A DNA stretch of 64,000 bases from Mantis religiosa (taxonomy: Eukaryota > Arthropoda > Insecta > Mantodea > Mantidae): positions 53,695,437 to 53,759,436 of the forward strand of contig CM060951.1 in assembly GCA_030765055.1 (NCBI GenBank). Reading direction: 5' to 3'. The notes under the pieces were generated by a model that was given only the letters and a program-made list of their open reading frames with translations, searched no databases and was not told the origin of the DNA. Shown in pieces: positions 60,061-64,000 of the stretch; the stretch's first letter is position 1, and every line of letters begins with the position of its first letter. Position numbers and translations under genes: made by a program.

Positions 60061-61245
60061 GAGCATATCATCCTGCCATGCACCACCGAGACACCCGCCG
60101 ACACTTCTACCTTGAAAGAGACCACCAGATGAGAGATGTGAAATTATGGAGATGAAATGGAGGGACCGGCAATGCGGGTGATGTACTTAACCTATCCAAC
60201 ATTCGCCTGGCGATAATAGAAAACCCGGGCCTCTCAAATGTGGGCTACAGACGAAACTGCCATCCCATTCGGTCACTCGCAATATAATTCAAGACCTTTT
60301 AGCTGAAAGTTTCTACCCTCTGCCACAAATAAAACGTTTAACCTTTATTCATTAAGTTTGGCAACTTTTTTAAAGCAAAGAAATTTAACTTTACAGGAGT
60401 AGCTGCCTCTGTTCATAACTGGACATTACCCGTTCGTGGATAGCAAATAATGTTCTTTAATTAGCATTATATACTACAACCCGAGTCTGGGAAATTCTAC
60501 AGACATCTGCATAGCTTAAGTACTTAAACGATGTCTAAAGTAGTTCAAGGCGGCTATACAAATAAACATAATGTCAAGCTCATCAAATTAACTTAATTCA
60601 TTGCAAAACTTACAGGGTAACGTAATGTAACTCTTGTTTCTACTTTAAAAGTTTTCATTCTCATTAGGAAATTAAGAGTATCAGCGATTGCAACAAAATA
60701 TGACGGATTACGTCATTAAAAAGAAGTGAGTGATAATGTAACAACGTCCACTTACGACTTGGAATGCATGAAAGGATGTAAATAAAAATAAAGCTACAGG
60801 GTACTTCTGACCTCTTAACGCAAACTACATTTATACCGTTTGTCGATCTCCTTTAATTAAAAATTTTATAAACCTGTATATACTTAGTTTCGAAACGTTG
60901 ATTTTTTTCTCTTTCTGCCAAATACACATATAAGGTACCTACTGCATGCCACCAAAATATTCAATACTGAGGAAATGCAAATTTTGAGGTTTCTGAATCC
61001 CAAAAAAATGACCTTGTTAGAAAGAGATACGCGTCAGCTCTGAACAAATGTTATTTTTTGGGAATAGCATACGAAGTCCTCGTCATTCTGAGAGTATTTT
61101 GCATAAACATAAACAGTAAAAAATGAGAATCTCGTTAAAGCTCATGATACAAATCACATATTTTTTCTTTTCTTTAAGATAATCTTTTTCCTACATGTTC
61201 TTTGCTATGGATTTGAATTTTGAAATACTTTTCATTTTTTAAGTA
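60061..61245. other. nothing recognised
   Basis: 60090-60290 is GC-richer and may be an unnamed repeat. Confidence 0.3.
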
Positions 61246-62718
61246 CAAGCGGACTATTTCTATTTTGAGCCTTGGCAACCCTGAATGTTGTAGGTGACAT
61301 CTGACGTTTCCAATGGAAAGTTTGACATTGTTGACCATAATCTACTTCAAACATTTTGTCAATAGAGTGTCATTTGTTTTGTTTACATTAATTTGAAAAC
61401 CGTGTCTCAACAGAAACATGGAATTAACTCGTGAAAATGTTCGTGCAATGATTTATTAGGACTTTCGACGTGAATTATTAAGACAAGAGTGCATCGATCA
61501 ACTAACTTCCACATTTGGCGACGAAGCTTCCATCCTTTGCCATTGTGAAACGCTGGTATAATGAATTTAATCGTTCGCTCAATGATGATGTTCGTGAAGG
61601 TAGTCCAAAATCAGTTTTTGTGCGAGAAAATATTGATGCCGTGCAAAAACTAATAATGTCAGATAGTCATGCAACATATTTTGAGATTGAGGCAACCCTA
61701 GGCATTAGTTTCACCAGTATGTATAAAATACTGTATGATTATTTAGCCGTGTAAAATATGCCGGATCCCACATACTTTGACACAATCGAAAAGGATGCTC
61801 GTTTCGATTGGTGTACAAAAATGCTCAAACACAATGGCGGTGCCTCAAAAGACGTTTGTAACAGGTGACGAAACAGGAAGACGCAGCCAGCACTGGGCGC
61901 ACAACCTCCACGGGGCAACAGCGCGCATAAGGCTAGATATACCACTGCTGAAGACAACCGCCTGAGACATAAGACGACTCTATTACACTGCCCAGATAAA
62001 GCCGCAATAAGCGGCTAGGTGCTGGGCAGCAAACACTCCGTCCAGGCAAACCTGGACGACTCGATTCTTCTGCTGGTCTACTGCTGACGAATTATGGATC
62101 TATGCGTATGAGCCGGAACGTAAAAAGCAGTCGACTGTATGGCTGTTTCAGATGAAACAAATCCAACAAAAGTTGTTCGCACTCGAAGCACTTCGAGCAA
62201 ATGGTCGCCTGCTTTTTCAGCAAAACGGCCATGTGGCATCAGTGCCTTTATACGAACGCATAACGATCAATGCCGAATGGTACACAACCATTTGCTTGCC
62301 GGAAGTCTTCGATGAAGTAAGGAAAACCAACAAGAGCTGTAGGATCGTCCTTCATTACAATGACAGCGCACACACATGTCTAACAATAGGGTGTTTAAAG
62401 GCTCAAAAATCGAATGGATGGGTCATCCGCCACACAGTCCAGATTTGGCACTTAGTAACTTCCCCCCCCCCCCCCCCCGAACATCAAGAATAAATAGAGT
62501 AGACAACGATTTTCGTCGACAGAAGAAGCCGTTGATGGCTTCAAAATCCATGTTTTGGAGATGTCTCAGGAAGACTGGAGTAAATGCTTTGACAAATGGT
62601 TCAAACGGATGCAAAATGTATTTATTATAAAGGAAATACTTTGAAAAACAATAAAGCGTTTTCAATCAGAAATTACTTTGTTTTAAATATTGGGCTCAAA
62701 ATAAAAACAGTGCCCCTG
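61246..62718 (+). mobile_element. mariner transposon (family 2), second copy, interrupted
   Basis: TA at 61244-61245 and 62719-62720. Both termini share TATTTTGAGCC or its complement. Without the 219-bp insertion it is about 1.25 kb. It includes the helix-turn-helix region (SDSHATYFEIEATLGISFTS), VTGDE with the first Asp broken by the insertion, a YNDSAHT-like second Asp region, and a C-run of 17 at 62462-62478 where the sister copy encodes LFLFPN. It is inactive. Confidence 0.88.
61873..62084. repeat. hairpin-rich 212-bp insertion in the mariner
   Basis: Flanked by TGACGAA (61866-61872, 62085-62091). The sister mariner has the uninterrupted site. It contains a two-part hairpin (CTGCCCAG...AGCCGC...GCGGCT...CTGGGCAG, about 61998-62031) and a perfect 8-bp stem with a 4-nt loop (CGTCCAGGCAAACCTGGACG, 62039-62058). 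It has no coding frame and no A-rich tail. It may be a structured-RNA retroposon; its family is unknown. Confidence 0.6.
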
Positions 62719-62720
62719 TA

Positions 62721-64000
62721 ACGCAGCAAAAATACACAACAAAATCCATTTAAATCAGTTTAACGTAGATTTATTTCCCTAAGAAAACAAGTTCATTACA
62801 TCCAATCTGTCATAAGGCTTGAAAACAAGCGTTTTAAATACATCATCTTAACGTAAACAATATGGTTGGACGATTAAATGGTGGCCGGTGTATAAACATT
62901 ACGGCTGACGAGAAATTTAATGACTGAGAAATGAATGTGGGAAATGGACAGAATTTACTGGACATAAGTGGATCCTCATCCACTTCCGTTTAATCCGACC
63001 CATGCGCCTTGTGAAGCAGGGAGCCGGATGTGAAGAGGATATGAGTATCTGATATGCCAAGGCCACTTAATTTTCTCTTGAGGCAGACTTCAATTTCCAG
63101 ACTGCACTTCCCCATATTACGGCAGAGCACGGTCGATAATCCCGAACAAGCTGCTCAAACGTTCTCCCTGACCCTGAGCTGGCCAACTAAAATATATATT
63201 CGCTTCAAACATTATTATACAAATTCGAAATATGTTTTAAATGTCATATTGTATGCTGACAGCATTATTATTAGTATTAGATATTTCATTCGTATGCAAA
63301 TCCATATTTAATTTGTTTTTACTTCCGATGTGGAATTAAAATTTGCAATATGTTTACGTTGTGTGCTTGTATGTGGTTAGCCTTGAACAATGTATGTATG
63401 TGCCCGTAATTCACATTATTTCATTTTATTTTCAGAATGTTTGGTCAGGCGGTAGAAATATAGGCCACGTCTTGATGGAAAACGACACAAACATCAATAA
63501 CGTAGTAATTATAAGCCGGAAATCCATGCTTCCATACCTTTTCTATCCTAAGAAACCACCTTCCCACGCAAATGACAAATGAAGATCTGATGCTCGCAGG
63601 GTTTTCTCTGCCTACTCGTTTACCTTTGTATACCTTCTACAAACCATTCTTACGGAAAATTACTCTTCCTATAAGTATTTCACATTAATCGAGACAAACC
63701 TTTGCATAAATTTCATTACATATTTCTCTGAGAGCAAAACGGAAATTAAAGAAACCGAATCGTTATATGCTGACCTAGAAATAGGAGAAACATATGAGTA
63801 TAAATAAAGACACTTTTAAAATGTGAGAACAGTACTTAAAAAAAAAATATCAAACCCACAACAACGTATATATAGGAACCAAATGAAAATTAAAACATTT
63901 AACAGAGCAAAGAAAGAATAGTATTTATTACAAGCGAGATGCGAATCTTTGTAGGTACTTCTGTACTACAGCGCTAGGGTACGACAATGGAAGATGAATG
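62721..64000. other. nothing recognised to window end
   Basis: AT-rich with a few short frames. I looked for a corepressor start exon on the minus strand and found none I could support. Confidence 0.35.

Noticed and set aside
61998..62058. Hammerhead or HDV-type ribozyme in the mariner insertion
   Set aside because: The hammerhead core CTGATGA/GAAA is absent. The HDV resemblance is limited to a hairpin order and cannot be supported by eye.

Overview
The window is animal, and specifically arthropod, nuclear DNA. It has GT-AG introns several kb long, mariner, Tc1, hAT and PIF/Harbinger transposons, jockey-type and CR1/L2-like LINEs, Penelope-like fragments and several tRNA-derived SINE families. 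A large-genome insect such as a cockroach, termite or other polyneopteran fits best, but the species cannot be fixed from the sequence alone.

Only one host gene is supported. It is on the minus strand and covers at least 46526 down to 2026. It is the insect nuclear receptor corepressor (NCoR/SMRT family, Drosophila Smrter). Eight coding exons join in frame with matching phases: 46298-46526, 34835-35262 (polyQ), 30444-30591, 22002-22286 (coiled coil for TBL1/GPS2 binding), 20773-20829, 16328-16380, 10055-10361 and 2026-2948 (SANT1, the HDAC3-activating domain). Together they give 2,430 nt, or 809 whole codons plus one split codon at each end. The 5' start exon and the 3' part (SANT2, receptor-interaction motifs) are not seen. 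Two exons are very short (57 and 53 nt). The second was found by predicting its sequence and phase from its neighbours.

The rest is intron or upstream sequence filled with mobile DNA. 1-9.3 kb: three mariner relics, Penelope-like fragments and foldbacks, and a mitochondrial ATP6 insertion. 9.6-17 kb: a CR1-like LINE, a 1.9-kb Harbinger element with TTA duplications, and small snap-back insertions. 17-32.9 kb: Penelope-like pieces, another mariner, a mariner holding a hAT that holds a SINE, a decayed DUF7869-type ORF, and a 0.8-kb inverted Penelope-like dimer. 33-39 kb: an LTR with a SINE inside the adjoining sequence, the polyQ exon, and a LINE inserted antisense into another LINE. 39-46 kb: SINEs and a 1.04-kb AAT microsatellite. 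47.9-51 kb: a Tc1 element and a second LINE-in-LINE insertion. 55-57 kb: two SINE families, one arranged as a large inverted repeat. 58-63 kb: a LINE tail and a second copy of the mariner family.

The most interesting signals are these. (1) Two different LINEs are inserted antisense, 4 bp apart, at the same site in two copies of a third LINE family. (2) Penelope-like 3' ends repeatedly occur as head-to-head inverted dimers. (3) Small insertions carry an alternating X-A-X'-A' palindrome in which X is shared between loci and A is not.
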